19,723 nucleotides of DNA from Pseudomonadota bacterium (GTDB taxonomy: Bacteria; Pseudomonadota; Alphaproteobacteria; Acetobacterales; Acetobacteraceae), in contig JAJXXT010000106.1 in assembly GCA_021780935.1 (NCBI GenBank), forward strand, positions 1-19,723. Reading direction: 5' to 3'. Positions 1 to 10,089 of this stretch are shown here, piece after piece. The notes below the pieces were generated by a model. That model was not told the DNA's origin and searched no databases. It saw only the letters and a list, made by a program, of their open reading frames with translations. The position numbers and the translations under genes are program-made. The first letter of the stretch is position 1. Every line of letters starts with the position of its first letter.

Positions 1-1316
<1,316 letters not shown>

Positions 1317-1385
1317 GAATTGCTCCTTCGCGGCGGACCGGGGCGGCCCGAGGCACCGCCCGTGTCCCCCAAGAGTGAAATGATC

Positions 1386-1421
1386 GCTCAGGATGTATTG
1401 AGGCGGGGGCCCCTGAGCAAG
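1386..1421 (-). promoter_or_regulatory. Candidate dnaK promoter overlapping an inverted repeat
   Basis: In the grpE-dnaK gap the minus strand carries TTGCTC (1420 to 1415), 17 bases, then TACATC (1397 to 1392), which resembles a weak sigma70-type promoter about 76 bases upstream of the dnaK ATG. The same -35 can be read as CTTG, the start of a heat-shock sigma factor site, but the -10 fits the alphaproteobacterial heat-shock consensus poorly. A perfect 7-base inverted repeat, GCTCAGG (1386-1392) and CCTGAGC (1412-1418), spans the space between the two boxes. It could be an operator or fold in a read-through transcript from grpE. It does not match CIRCE. The call rests on inspection only. Confidence 0.3.
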
Positions 1422-1438
1422 GGTGGCGTAGCCGAAAT

Positions 1439-1469
1439 CCGCACGGCCGGGCCTCGCCGACGCGTGCGG
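1439..1469 (-). terminator. Weak hairpin just downstream of grpE
   Basis: A 7-base-pair stem (CCGCACG at 1439-1445 with CGTGCGG at 1463-1469) starts about 10 bases after the grpE stop codon. On the minus strand it is followed by ATTTCGG rather than a proper T tract, so it is a poor intrinsic terminator. It could partly attenuate transcription between grpE and dnaK, or simply protect the grpE mRNA end. Confidence 0.25.
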
Positions 1470-1478
1470 TTCCCCCCG

Positions 1479-2060
1479 TCAGGCGGTCGTATCGATGCGC
1501 GGCGCCGGCTCGGGCAGCTCCGCCGGAGGCGCCTTCGCCACCACGACCATGGCCGGCTTGAGCAGCCGGCCGTGCAGGGTCCAGGCGGTGGTCCAGGCCT
1601 GCAGCACCGTGCCCGGCGGATGCTGGTCGGTCTCCTGCTCGCTCATCGCCTGGTGGAGATTGGGGTCGAACAAGCTGCCGGTGGGATCCTCGCCCTTGAT
1701 GCCGTGGCGCTCCAGCACGCCGAGAAAGCTGCGCTCGATGCCGTCGAGCCCTTCGCGCAGACGGGCGATGATCGGCGGTTCCCCGGGCTCCGGCCGCGGC
1801 AGGCTGGCCAGCCCGCGACGGAGATTTTCCGCCGCCTCGACGATGTCGGTGGCGAATTTCTGCACCGCGTACAGGCGGGTCTCGTCCACCTCGCGCTTGG
1901 CGCGGGCGCGAATGTTCGCGTTCTCGGCCTCGGCGCGCATCCAGCGGTCGCGCAGCTCGTCGCGTTCGGCCTCCAGTTCGGTGATCCGCTGGGAGGCGGC
2001 CTGCATGAGCTGTTCGGGGGACGAGGGCGCGCCTTCGGGGTCGGATGTGTCCATGGTCAT
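1479..2060 (-). CDS. grpE: GrpE nucleotide exchange factor
   Basis: Cytosolic cochaperone that releases ADP from DnaK. The protein is 193 residues from the ATG at 2060. It has a charged N-terminus, a long helical coiled-coil part (about residues 20-80, with ITELEAERDELRDRW near its start) and the family's C-terminal signature around FDPNLHQAMSEQ (131-142) running into GRLLKPAMVVVAKA. Length is normal for alphaproteobacterial GrpE. A second ATG lies two codons in (2054); neither has a strong Shine-Dalgarno sequence, and the first is kept because a CGGA-like element sits about 10 bases ahead of it. The open frame continues upstream through the tRNA gene, but that extension is not real coding sequence. 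grpE directly precedes dnaK on the same strand, a common chaperone arrangement. The minor oddity is that the start region lacks a good ribosome site. Confidence 0.95.
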   Translation of the reverse strand: MTMDTSDPEGAPSSPEQLMQAASQRITELEAERDELRDRWMRAEAENANIRARAKREVDETRLYAVQKFATDIVEAAENLRRGLASLPRPEPGEPPIIARLREGLDGIERSFLGVLERHGIKGEDPTGSLFDPNLHQAMSEQETDQHPPGTVLQAWTTAWTLHGRLLKPAMVVVAKAPPAELPEPAPRIDTTA

Positions 2061-2170
2061 TTCGCGGTCCGTGTTGATCCCGCCAGCAGGTAGGACGCCG
2101 GGCCGGCGCCGGCAAGTGAGGAGACCGCCGGACTGGACAGCGCGCTCGGCCTGTCCTCCCATGGCGCGGC

Positions 2171-2250
2171 GCCCGCCTGGCGGAACGGTAGACGCAGCGG
2201 ACTTAAAATCCGCGGCCGATGGCGTGGGGGTTCGAGTCCCCCGGCGGGCA
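2171..2250 (+). tRNA. tRNA-Leu, anticodon UAA
   Basis: An 80-base class II tRNA. The acceptor stem pairs GCCCGCC (2171-2177) with GGCGGGC (2243-2249), with A at 2250 as discriminator and no CCA encoded. The anticodon stem GCGGA (2197-2201)/TCCGC (2209-2213) holds a 7-base loop in which bases 2204-2206 read TAA, decoding UUA leucine codons. The variable arm (about 2214-2225) forms a small GCC/GGC stem, as expected of a leucine tRNA, and the T arm is GGGGG-TTCGAGT-CCCCC. The gene runs towards the 3' end of the TerC gene, 12 bases away. UUA must be a rare codon in this GC-rich genome. Confidence 0.95.
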
Positions 2251-2262
2251 GGTCGGCCCCGT

Positions 2263-2865
2263 TCACCCGAGTAGATGGTGCGCGACCTGCGCCGATCCCT
2301 CATGGATCATGCGCAGCGCCACGAACACCACCACCACGAGCCCGGCCCAGCCGATCCAGCGATGGCGCTCCAGCAGCGCGGCGATCAGCCGCGCCGCCAG
2401 TGCCATGAGCAGAACCGACAGCGTCAAGCCCGTGGCGAGCACCCAGAGATGCGCCCGCGCGGCGCCGGCGACCGCGAGCACATTGTCCAGACTCATGGAA
2501 ATATCGGCCAGAACGATCTGAGCCATGGCCTCGCGCAGCGATTTCTGCGCCGCCGGGACACGCTCATGCGGCGCACCGCCGCGACGCAGCTCGCGCCAGA
2601 AGCGCCATGAAACCCAGAGCAGCAGCAGCCCGCCGGCGAGGGTGAGCCCGATGATGGCGAGGAGTTGCAGCGCGACGGCGCCGAGGGCGATGCGGATGAC
2701 CGCCGCCGTGGCGACGCCGGCAGCCAGCGCCCTGCGCTGCTGGGTCTTGGGCAGCCCGGCCACGGCCATGCCGACCACGACCGCATTGTCCCCCGCGAGT
2801 GCGAGGTCGATGAGCACTACCTGCGCCAATGCCAGGAGCGCCGGCAGCAGCGCGTGCATGTCCAT
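2263..2865 (-). CDS. TerC family integral membrane protein (YjbE type)
   Basis: A 200-residue multi-pass inner-membrane protein. Two related segments carry the family's acidic signature: LIDLALAGDNAVVVG (about residues 18-32) and VLADISMSLDNVLAVAG (about 118-134). The D/N residues in the membrane are thought to bind metal in TerC/YjbE-like proteins. I count six or seven hydrophobic segments with a basic loop around RFWRELRRGG (about 87-96). YjbE/YkoY-type TerC proteins have been linked to manganese export and to metallation of exported enzymes in other bacteria; which applies here is not shown. The start is ATG at 2865, with a second ATG two codons in (2859). It is divergent from purB, and its 3' end faces the tRNA-Leu gene. 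The family assignment is confident; the transported ion is not. Confidence 0.9.
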   Translation of the reverse strand: MDMHALLPALLALAQVVLIDLALAGDNAVVVGMAVAGLPKTQQRRALAAGVATAAVIRIALGAVALQLLAIIGLTLAGGLLLLWVSWRFWRELRRGGAPHERVPAAQKSLREAMAQIVLADISMSLDNVLAVAGAARAHLWVLATGLTLSVLLMALAARLIAALLERHRWIGWAGLVVVVFVALRMIHEGSAQVAHHLLG

Positions 2866-2895
2866 GACCGGCGTTCTGGGTTGCGGCGGCCGGGC

Positions 2896-2938
2896 TTGTC
2901 AACGGGTTCCGCCGCGGTCTAGCTCCTTGCGGAACCCG
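2896..2938 (+). promoter_or_regulatory. Candidate purB promoter with a perfect 10-base inverted repeat
   Basis: TTGTCA (2896-2901) matches five of six bases of a sigma70 -35 box. A poor -10-like TCTAGC follows 16 bases later (2918-2923). A perfect 10-base inverted repeat, CGGGTTCCGC (2903-2912) and GCGGAACCCG (2929-2938), places one arm between the boxes and the other just past the -10, with arm centres 26 bases apart. This is how a repressor operator is often laid out, but an RNA hairpin in the purB leader, or a role for the divergent TerC gene, is also possible. No regulator is known from the sequence. Confidence 0.4.
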
Positions 2939-2973
2939 CTCCCGCGGGGCACGCGCAACGGGACATGCCGCCG

Positions 2974-4332
<1,359 letters not shown>

Positions 4333-4350
4333 GCGCGACCGGGGGCGCCG

Positions 4351-5100
4351 ATGTGCACCGTCGTCCTGCTGCTGCGTCCGGGAGCCGATTGGCCGGTGCT
4401 GATCGCGGCCAACCGCGACGAAATGCTCGACCGGGCGTGGGACCCCCCCGCGGCCCACTGGCCCGAGCGGCCCGGGATCGTCGGCGGTCGCGACTGTCTG
4501 GCCGGCGGCACCTGGATGGCGCTCAACCGGCACGGCGTGGTGGCAACCGTGCTGAACCGCCAGGGCAGCCTCGGGCCCCGCGCCGATAAGGAAAGCCGCG
4601 GCGAACTGCCGCTGATCGCGCTGGCCGAGCCGACCGCCGCCGCCGCCGCCGCGGCGATCGGCGCGCTCGATGCCGGGCGCTGGCGGCGCTTCAACATGGT
4701 GCTGGCCGACGGGGTGGACGCTTTCTTCCTGCGCGGCCTCGGCGAGGGCCATCCGCATGTCGAGCGCCTCGCCCCGGGCCTCGCCATGGTGACGGCGCAC
4801 AATCCCAACGATCATGAGAGCCCCCGCGTCGCCCGCCATCTGCCGCGTTTCGCCGCCGCTTCGCCGCCACAGCCGCCGGCCGAGTGGGCGAGCTGGACCG
4901 CGATTCTGGCCGACCGCTCCGGCCCGCCGGAAAGCCAGCTCACCATTGCCCCCCGCGGCGGGTTCGGCACCGTCTCCGCCGCGCTCCTGGCGCTGCGCCC
5001 GGATGGTGCGCCAGTTTGGCTGTTCGCGCCGGGCCCGGCGGACCAGGCCGCATTCGCCTTCGTGGCCCCGCCCGGTGGCCCCGCTGGCGCAAATGGGTAG
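4351..5100 (+). CDS. NRDE family protein (TANGO2-like)
   Basis: A 249-residue protein of the NRDE/TANGO2 family, named for the motif visible at residues 21-24 (AANRDE). The N-terminus is MCTVV, so cysteine 2 would be exposed on removal of methionine, as in N-terminal nucleophile hydrolases; later conserved-looking segments are [19 protein letters not shown] (about 53-71) and TAHNPND (about 148-154). The reaction in bacteria is not established; human TANGO2 is linked to lipid and haem handling. It has no signal peptide and is probably cytosolic. It follows purB by 18 bases and is probably co-transcribed with it, although no strong ribosome site is visible beyond a G-rich stretch. A run of seven alanines (about 96-102) is encoded by a GCC triplet repeat. 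The family is confident; the function is unknown. Confidence 0.88.
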   Translation: MCTVVLLLRPGADWPVLIAANRDEMLDRAWDPPAAHWPERPGIVGGRDCLAGGTWMALNRHGVVATVLNRQGSLGPRADKESRGELPLIALAEPTAAAAAAAIGALDAGRWRRFNMVLADGVDAFFLRGLGEGHPHVERLAPGLAMVTAHNPNDHESPRVARHLPRFAAASPPQPPAEWASWTAILADRSGPPESQLTIAPRGGFGTVSAALLALRPDGAPVWLFAPGPADQAAFAFVAPPGGPAGANG

Positions 5101-5104
5101 GGCG

Positions 5105-5133
5105 TGGTCAAAGCGGCGGGGCATTGCTATACC
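5105..5133 (+). promoter_or_regulatory. Candidate purC operon promoter
   Basis: In the 122-base gap between the NRDE gene and purC, TGGTCA (5105-5110) and TATACC (5128-5133) are separated by exactly 17 bases and resemble a moderate sigma70 promoter. It would put the transcript start about 80 bases ahead of the purC ATG. I see no purine riboswitch fold or clear operator in the leader. The call is by eye. Confidence 0.35.
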
Positions 5134-5222
5134 CAGCGCCGACATTGCCAGAACCCCCGCCCGTCGAGGGCGGCGCCGGATGCGGCCGCTTTCCGCCGTT
5201 CCGAGGCCCAAGGAAACCCGCC

Positions 5223-5987
5223 ATGGCCCGCCGCCGACAGCTCTATGAAGGCAAAGCGAAAATTCTGTTCGAGGGCCCCGAGCCGGGAACCCTCGTGCAG
5301 TATTTCAAGGACGACGCCACTGCCTTCAACGCTCAGAAGAAGGGCGTCATCACGGGGAAGGGCGTGCTCAACAACCGCATCAGCGAGTATCTGATGCTGC
5401 GGCTCGGCGAGATCGGCATCCCGACGCATTTCGTCCGCCGGCTCAATATGCGCGAGCAGCTCGTCCGCGAAGTCGAGATCATCCCGATCGAGGTGGTGAT
5501 CCGCAACATCGCCGCCGGCTCGCTCTCGACCCGGCTCGGCATCCCCGAGGGCACCAGGCTGCCGCGCTCGATCCTGGAGTATTACTACAAGAACGACGCG
5601 CTCAATGACCCGATGGTGGGCGAGGAGCACATTACCGCCTTCGGCTGGGCGCACACCCAGGATATCGACGACATCGTCGCGCTCAGCCTGCGCATCAACG
5701 ATTTCCTCACCGGCCTCTTCCTCGGCGTCGGCATCTCGCTGGTCGATCTCAAGCTGGAATTCGGCCGGCTGTGGGAGAATGACGAGATGCGCATCGTGCT
5801 CGCCGACGAGATCAGCCCGGACAATTGCCGGCTGTGGGACATCAAGACCAACGAGAAAATGGACAAGGACCGCTTCCGGCGCGACCTCGGCAAGGTCGAG
5901 GAGGCGTACCAGGAGGTCGCCAAGCGTCTCGGCATCCTGCCCGAGGCGGGGATGCGCGACCTCAAGGGTCCCGAGACGATGCAGTGA
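5223..5987 (+). CDS. purC: Phosphoribosylaminoimidazole-succinocarboxamide synthase (SAICAR synthetase)
   Basis: ATP-dependent ligase that joins aspartate to CAIR to make SAICAR, the substrate of PurB encoded just upstream. The protein is 254 residues, close to the usual bacterial size. Visible marks are [10 protein letters not shown] (7-16), [15 protein letters not shown] (92-106), and the two family signatures LVDLKLEFG (173-181) and [12 protein letters not shown] (195-206). The frame is open further upstream, but the ATG at 5223 has AAGGA about 10 bases ahead of it and gives the standard N-terminus. It is the first gene of the run purC-purS-Rap1a-like-purQ-purL-bolA-grxD, with a candidate promoter upstream. 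Identification is secure. Confidence 0.97.
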   Translation: MARRRQLYEGKAKILFEGPEPGTLVQYFKDDATAFNAQKKGVITGKGVLNNRISEYLMLRLGEIGIPTHFVRRLNMREQLVREVEIIPIEVVIRNIAAGSLSTRLGIPEGTRLPRSILEYYYKNDALNDPMVGEEHITAFGWAHTQDIDDIVALSLRINDFLTGLFLGVGISLVDLKLEFGRLWENDEMRIVLADEISPDNCRLWDIKTNEKMDKDRFRRDLGKVEEAYQEVAKRLGILPEAGMRDLKGPETMQ

Positions 5988-6002
5988 GAGGGTAGCCAGC
6001 CA

Positions 6003-6248
6003 GTGAAGGTGACGGTGACGGTGATGCTGAAGGACGGTGTGCTGGACCCCCAGGGCAAGGCGATCGGCCACGCGCTGGCCGGACTTGGCTTCGCCGGCAT
6101 CGGCGAGGTCCGGGCCGGCAAGGTGATCGAGCTCGATCTGGCGGAGACGGACCCGACGCGGGCGCGCGCCGCGGCGGAGACGATGGCACGCAAGCTCCTG
6201 GCCAATACGGTGATCGAACGGTTCGACATCGCGGTGGGCGGGGCGTGA
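6003..6248 (+). CDS. purS: FGAM synthase subunit PurS
   Basis: An 81-residue structural subunit that bridges PurL and PurQ in the three-part formylglycinamidine ribonucleotide synthase and helps pass ammonia between them. It has the PurS pattern: a beta strand [18 protein letters not shown], then [24 protein letters not shown] and a C-terminal half ending in [16 protein letters not shown]. The start codon is GTG at 6003, with GAGAGGG about 10 bases upstream. The gene begins 15 bases after the purC stop, and its TGA overlaps the ATG of the next gene as TGATG, which suggests translational coupling. Length is normal. Confidence 0.95.
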   Translation: MKVTVTVMLKDGVLDPQGKAIGHALAGLGFAGIGEVRAGKVIELDLAETDPTRARAAAETMARKLLANTVIERFDIAVGGA

Positions 6249-6589
6249 TGCGCGCTCTTCTTCCGCTGGCCGTGCTCGCCATGGCCGCGCTCGCCCCGGC
6301 GCCCGGACAGGCCGCCTTCATCAAGCGGGATGTGCTGCTTCGCACCTGCGCGACGGGCACGGCCGCTCAGCGGGCCGACTGCGAATCCTACATCGCCGGC
6401 GTGACCGATTCGATGCTCGCCGGGGGCGCGGCGGGGCGGACCGTGTGTCTGCCCGAGCGCATCGAGCTGCGCGCGCTGCGGGACGCGGTCGCGGGCTATC
6501 TCGAGTCGCACCGCCAGGGCGGCGATGGCCCGGCCGCGGTGGCGGTGCGCGAAGCGCTGCGGGCGCTGTTCCCGTGCCCGGCGCGATGA
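6248..6589 (+). CDS. Rap1a/Tai-like small secreted protein inside the pur operon
   Basis: A 113-residue protein with an N-terminal signal peptide (about residues 1-23, hydrophobic core [12 protein letters not shown], Ala-rich cleavage region), so probably periplasmic. The mature part has four cysteines (C34, C45, C67, C110), an [10 protein letters not shown] segment, CLPE after C67 and a terminal ALFPC. This pattern matches the Rap1a/Tai family, whose founding members are immunity proteins against type VI amidase toxins; many chromosomal members have no known partner. No toxin or type VI gene is nearby. The ATG at 6248 overlaps the purS stop (TGATG) and its own stop overlaps the purQ start (ATGA), so it is locked into the operon. 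An in-frame GTG one codon earlier (6245) is less likely. The family call is moderate to good; a function in purine synthesis is not implied by the sequence. Confidence 0.75.
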   Translation: MRALLPLAVLAMAALAPAPGQAAFIKRDVLLRTCATGTAAQRADCESYIAGVTDSMLAGGAAGRTVCLPERIELRALRDAVAGYLESHRQGGDGPAAVAVREALRALFPCPAR

Positions 6590-7278
6590 GGGTCGGCATC
6601 GTCGTCTTCCCCGGCATCAATCGCGAGCGCGACATGGCCATCGCGCTCGAACGGGCCGCCGGGCATGCGCCGCGGATGATCTGGCACCGCGAAACCGATC
6701 TCGCTGGCCTCGACCTCGTCGTCATCCCTGGCGGCTTCAGTTTCGGCGATTATCTGCGCTGCGGGGCCATGGCCGCCCAGTCGCCGGTGATGACCGCGGT
6801 GCGCGCCCACGCCACGCGCGGCGGCTATGTGCTCGGCGTCTGCAACGGCTTCCAGATCCTCACCGAGGCCGGGATGCTGCCCGGCGCGCTGCTGCGCAAT
6901 GCCGGCCTGCGCTTCCTCTCGCGGGACTGCCATCTGCGCGTCGAACGCGCCGACACGGTGTTCACGCGCCACTACCAGCAGGGCGAAGTGTTCCGGGCCC
7001 CGATGGCCCATGGCGATGGCAACTACTTCGCCGACGAGGCGACGCTCGACCGGCTGGAGGGCGAAGGCCTGGTCGCGTTCCGCTATGCCACGCCGGCGGG
7101 CGAGCTCACGCCGGAGGCCAACCCCAACGGCAGCGCCCGCGCGATCGCTGGACTCTACAGCCCGAATCTGCGCGTCCTCGGTCTGATGCCGCACCCGGAA
7201 AATCTGGTCGATCCGCTGCTCGGCGGCGAGGACGGCAAGCCCCTTTTCGCCAGCCTGGCGGAGGCGTTCGCGGCATGA
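6586..7278 (+). CDS. purQ: FGAM synthase glutaminase subunit PurQ
   Basis: Class I glutamine amidotransferase that releases ammonia from glutamine for PurL. The protein is 230 residues, the usual size. The catalytic triad is visible: the nucleophile in GVCNGFQ (C86) and the H203/E205 pair in MPHPENL. Other PurQ marks are the opening [14 protein letters not shown] (3-16), [17 protein letters not shown] (about 47-63) and [11 protein letters not shown] (about 138-148). The frame is open further upstream, but the ATG at 6586 overlaps the preceding TGA (ATGA) and gives the standard N-terminus. Its stop overlaps the purL start in the same way (7275-7278), so all three subunits should be made in step. 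Confidence 0.97.
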   Translation: MRVGIVVFPGINRERDMAIALERAAGHAPRMIWHRETDLAGLDLVVIPGGFSFGDYLRCGAMAAQSPVMTAVRAHATRGGYVLGVCNGFQILTEAGMLPGALLRNAGLRFLSRDCHLRVERADTVFTRHYQQGEVFRAPMAHGDGNYFADEATLDRLEGEGLVAFRYATPAGELTPEANPNGSARAIAGLYSPNLRVLGLMPHPENLVDPLLGGEDGKPLFASLAEAFAA

Positions 7279-9479
7279 GCGAGGTCTCCGCCGAACTCGC
7301 CCGTCAGTTCGGACTCAACGACGAAGAATACGCCCGCGTGCTGGCCATCCTCGGCCGCACGCCGAGCCTGACCGAACTGGGCATCTTCTCGGTCATGTGG
7401 TCCGAGCATTGCTCGTACAAATCCTCCCGCATCTGGCTGAAGCAACTGCCGACCACGGCGCCCTGGGTGATCCACGGCCCCGGCGAGAATGCCGGCGTCG
7501 TCGATATCGGCGAGGGGCTGGCGGCGATTTTCAAGATGGAGAGCCACAACCACCCGAGCTTCATCGAGCCCTACCAGGGCGCGGCGACGGGGGTCGGCGG
7601 CATTCTGCGCGACGTCTTCACCATGGGCGCGCGCCCGATGGCCAATCTCAATGCGCTGCGTTTCGGCAGCCCGGACAATCCGGTGACGCGCCGCGTCGTC
7701 GATGGCGTGGTGCGCGGCATCGGCGGCTACGGCAACTGCGTCGGCGTGCCCACCGTCGGCGGCGAGATCAATTTCCATCCCGCCTATGACGGCAACCCAC
7801 TGGTCAACGCCATGACCGTCGGCATCGCGCGGGCCGACCGGATCTTCCTCTCCGCCGCCGCAGGGGTCGGCAACCCGGTGGTCTATGTCGGCTCCAAGAC
7901 GGGGCGGGACGGGATCCATGGCGCCACTATGGCGAGCGCCGAGTTCGGCCAGGACGCCGAGGCCAAGCGTCCGACCGTGCAGGTCGGCGATCCCTTCACC
8001 GAGAAGCTGCTCATCGAGGCCTGCCTGGAGCTGATGGCCACCGATGCCATCGTCGCCATCCAGGACATGGGCGCCGCGGGGCTCACCTCGTCATCGGTCG
8101 AAATGGCCGGCAAGGGCGGCGTCGGCATCGCGCTCGATCTGGACGCGGTGCCGCAGTGCGAGACGGGTATGAGCGCCTACGAGATGATGCTCTCGGAGAG
8201 CCAGGAACGCATGCTGATCGTGCTCCGCCCGGGCCGCGAGGCGATGGCACGGGCGATCTTCGAGAAATGGGAGCTGGATTTCGCCGTCATCGGCCATCTC
8301 ACCGAGACCGGGCGGATCACCGTCCGCCATCGCGGCGCGGTCGAGGCCGACATCCCTCTCGCCCCGCTTGCCGACCAGGCGCCGCTCTATCACCGACCGA
8401 TCGACGTCGCGCCGCCGCCGCCGCCGCTGGAACCCGTCGTCGACCCGATCGGGCTTGGCCCGGCCCTGCTGCGCCTGATCGCCTGCCCCGATCTCTGCTC
8501 GCGTGCCTGGGTCTGGGACCAGTATGACGCGACCGTCGGCGGCCAGACGGTGAAGCGCCCCGGCGCCGCGGACGCCGCCGTGGTGCGGATCGACGGGCAC
8601 AAGCGGGCGCTGGCGCTGACGACCGACTGCACCCCCCGCTACTGCGCCGCCGATCCGCGCGCCGGCGGGGCGCAGGCCGTGGCCGAGGCCTGGCGCAACC
8701 TGACCGCTGTGGGCGCGACGCCGCTCGCCATCACCGACAACATGAATTTCGGCAATCCGGAGAAGCCGGCGATCATGGGCCAGTTCGCCGCCGCGATCGA
8801 GGGCATGGCGGCGGCCTGCCGCGCACTGGATTTCCCGGTCGTCTCCGGAAATGTCAGCCTTTACAACGAGACCGAGGGCCGCCCGATTTTGCCGACGCCG
8901 GCGATCGGCGGGCTCGGTGTGCTCGAGGATGCCGCCGATGCCGTCGGCCTGGCGCTGGCGCCGGGGCTCGACCTCGTGCTGATCGGGCACACGGCGGGCT
9001 GGCTCGGCCAGTCGCTGTGGCTGCGCGAGATCACCGGCCGCGAGGCCGGACCGCCGCCACCGGTTGACCTCGCTGCCGAGCGCCGCGCCGGCGATTTCGT
9101 CCGCGCCCGCATCCTGGCGGGCGACATCCGCGCCTGCCACGACGTCTCCGACGGCGGCCTGCTGGTCGCGGTGGCCGAGATGGCGCTGGCAGGGAACACC
9201 GGTGCACGGCTCGCCACCGATCCCACGATCCCGCCACATGCCTTCTGGTTCGGCGAGGATCAGGGCCGCTACATCGCCGCCATTCCGGACGGGGACACGC
9301 TGCTCGCGGCTGCCGCTGCCGCTGGGGTTCCGGCCTTGCGCCTCGGGCGCAGCGGCGGGACGGGTTTGACACTCCCGGACGGGCTCGCCATATCGCTCGA
9401 TGAGTTGCGCGCAGCACATGAGCGGTTCTTCCCGGCCTGGATGGATGGTCGGGAAGCTGAACCTGGTTCCGGAGGATAG
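7275..9479 (+). CDS. purL: FGAM synthase synthetase subunit PurL (small type)
   Basis: ATP-dependent subunit that converts FGAR to FGAM using ammonia from PurQ. It is 734 residues, the size of the small PurL that requires PurS and PurQ, both encoded just upstream. Visible marks include [11 protein letters not shown] (41-51), [10 protein letters not shown] (about 85-94), [15 protein letters not shown] (about 152-166), [12 protein letters not shown] (about 262-273), a central proline-rich linker (about 378-385), [12 protein letters not shown] (about 489-500), [10 protein letters not shown] and [11 protein letters not shown] in the second half. The start is ATG 7275, overlapping the purQ stop by four bases. 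A ribosome site for the following bolA gene (GGAGG) sits inside its last codons. Confidence 0.97.
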   Translation: MSEVSAELARQFGLNDEEYARVLAILGRTPSLTELGIFSVMWSEHCSYKSSRIWLKQLPTTAPWVIHGPGENAGVVDIGEGLAAIFKMESHNHPSFIEPYQGAATGVGGILRDVFTMGARPMANLNALRFGSPDNPVTRRVVDGVVRGIGGYGNCVGVPTVGGEINFHPAYDGNPLVNAMTVGIARADRIFLSAAAGVGNPVVYVGSKTGRDGIHGATMASAEFGQDAEAKRPTVQVGDPFTEKLLIEACLELMATDAIVAIQDMGAAGLTSSSVEMAGKGGVGIALDLDAVPQCETGMSAYEMMLSESQERMLIVLRPGREAMARAIFEKWELDFAVIGHLTETGRITVRHRGAVEADIPLAPLADQAPLYHRPIDVAPPPPPLEPVVDPIGLGPALLRLIACPDLCSRAWVWDQYDATVGGQTVKRPGAADAAVVRIDGHKRALALTTDCTPRYCAADPRAGGAQAVAEAWRNLTAVGATPLAITDNMNFGNPEKPAIMGQFAAAIEGMAAACRALDFPVVSGNVSLYNETEGRPILPTPAIGGLGVLEDAADAVGLALAPGLDLVLIGHTAGWLGQSLWLREITGREAGPPPPVDLAAERRAGDFVRARILAGDIRACHDVSDGGLLVAVAEMALAGNTGARLATDPTIPPHAFWFGEDQGRYIAAIPDGDTLLAAAAAAGVPALRLGRSGGTGLTLPDGLAISLDELRAAHERFFPAWMDGREAEPGSGG

Positions 9480-9482
9480 GCG

Positions 9483-9716
9483 ATGGCGATGTCGGTGGGC
9501 GAGATCGAGGCGCTGATCAAGGCGGCGCTGCCGGATGCCACCGTGACCATCGAGGACCTGGCCGGGGACGGAGATCACTACGCCGCTTCCATCGTCAGCG
9601 AGCAGTTCCGCGGCAAGAGCCGCGTGCAGCAGCACCAGTTGGTCTATGCCGCGCTGCGCGGCCGCATGGGCGGTGCCCTGCACGCGCTCGCGCTGCAAAC
9701 CTCCGCCCCGGACTGA
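9483..9716 (+). CDS. BolA family protein (IbaG/BolA2-like)
   Basis: A 77-residue BolA-fold protein. The core reads GDGDHYAASIVSEQFRGKS followed by VQQHQLVYAAL, the typical BolA/IbaG pattern with the conserved late histidine that helps hold a [2Fe-2S] cluster with a monothiol glutaredoxin. The next gene encodes exactly such a glutaredoxin, 11 bases away, which supports a joint role in iron-sulfur trafficking or iron sensing. It begins three bases after the purL stop, with GGAGG about 8 bases upstream. The DNA-binding role proposed for E. coli BolA cannot be judged here. Family assignment is strong. Confidence 0.92.
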   Translation: MAMSVGEIEALIKAALPDATVTIEDLAGDGDHYAASIVSEQFRGKSRVQQHQLVYAALRGRMGGALHALALQTSAPD

Positions 9717-9727
9717 AGGAGTTCCCG

Positions 9728-10066
9728 ATGAGCCAAAACGTCGCCGACCGCATCCAGGCCGAGATCACCGAACACCCGGTGATGCTCTACATGAAGGGCA
9801 CTGCGATGTTCCCGCAGTGCGGTTTCTCCGCGCGCGTGGTGCAGATCCTCAACCACGTGGGCGTGCCCTTCCACACCGCGAACGTGCTGGAGGACGCCGA
9901 GCTGCGCGACGGCATCAAGCAGTTCTCGAACTGGCCGACCATCCCGCAGCTCTATGTCAAGGGCGAGTTCGTCGGCGGCTGCGACATCGTCACCGAGATG
10001 TTCCAGTCGGGCGAGCTCGCTGGCCTGCTGCGCGACAAGGGCGTCGCCGAGCCCAGCGCGGCCTGA
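9728..10066 (+). CDS. grxD: Grx4-type monothiol glutaredoxin
   Basis: A 112-residue cytosolic CGFS glutaredoxin that carries and transfers [2Fe-2S] clusters, usually bound with glutathione and often paired with BolA. The active-site motif CGFS is at residues 31-34. K23 in YMKGT, the WPTIPQLYVKGEFVGG segment (about 73-88) and the GCD after it supply the glutathione-binding residues known from the family. AAGGAG about 6 bases ahead of ATG 9728 supports the start. It is the last gene of the pur-bolA-grxD run and converges on flhG with only 15 bases between the two stop codons, where the ends share a hairpin. Confidence 0.95.
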   Translation: MSQNVADRIQAEITEHPVMLYMKGTAMFPQCGFSARVVQILNHVGVPFHTANVLEDAELRDGIKQFSNWPTIPQLYVKGEFVGGCDIVTEMFQSGELAGLLRDKGVAEPSAA

Positions 10067-10089
10067 ACCCGCACCGTGTGATCAGGCCG
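10059..10089. terminator. Shared hairpin between the converging grxD and flhG stops
   Basis: CGGCCTGA (10059-10066) and TCAGGCCG (10082-10089) form a perfect 8-base-pair stem with a 15-base loop. The grxD TGA ends one arm and the flhG stop lies in the other, so the structure is symmetric for both transcripts. No T tract follows on either strand, so if it ends transcription it may need Rho, or it may only protect the two mRNA ends. Confidence 0.35.

Noticed and set aside
2134..2157. GGACAG-N10-CTGTCC inverted repeat and a TGGACA box before the tRNA-Leu gene
   Set aside because: Only six base pairs, and the matching -10 is poor, so neither a promoter nor an operator can be supported.
2061..2303. 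In-frame extension of grpE upstream of its ATG on the minus strand
   Set aside because: It runs through the tRNA-Leu gene and adds an Arg-rich sequence unlike any GrpE N-terminus.
4634..4653. GCC/CCG triplet repeat in the NRDE gene
   Set aside because: A short alanine run in a GC-rich genome; too short to argue for phase variation.
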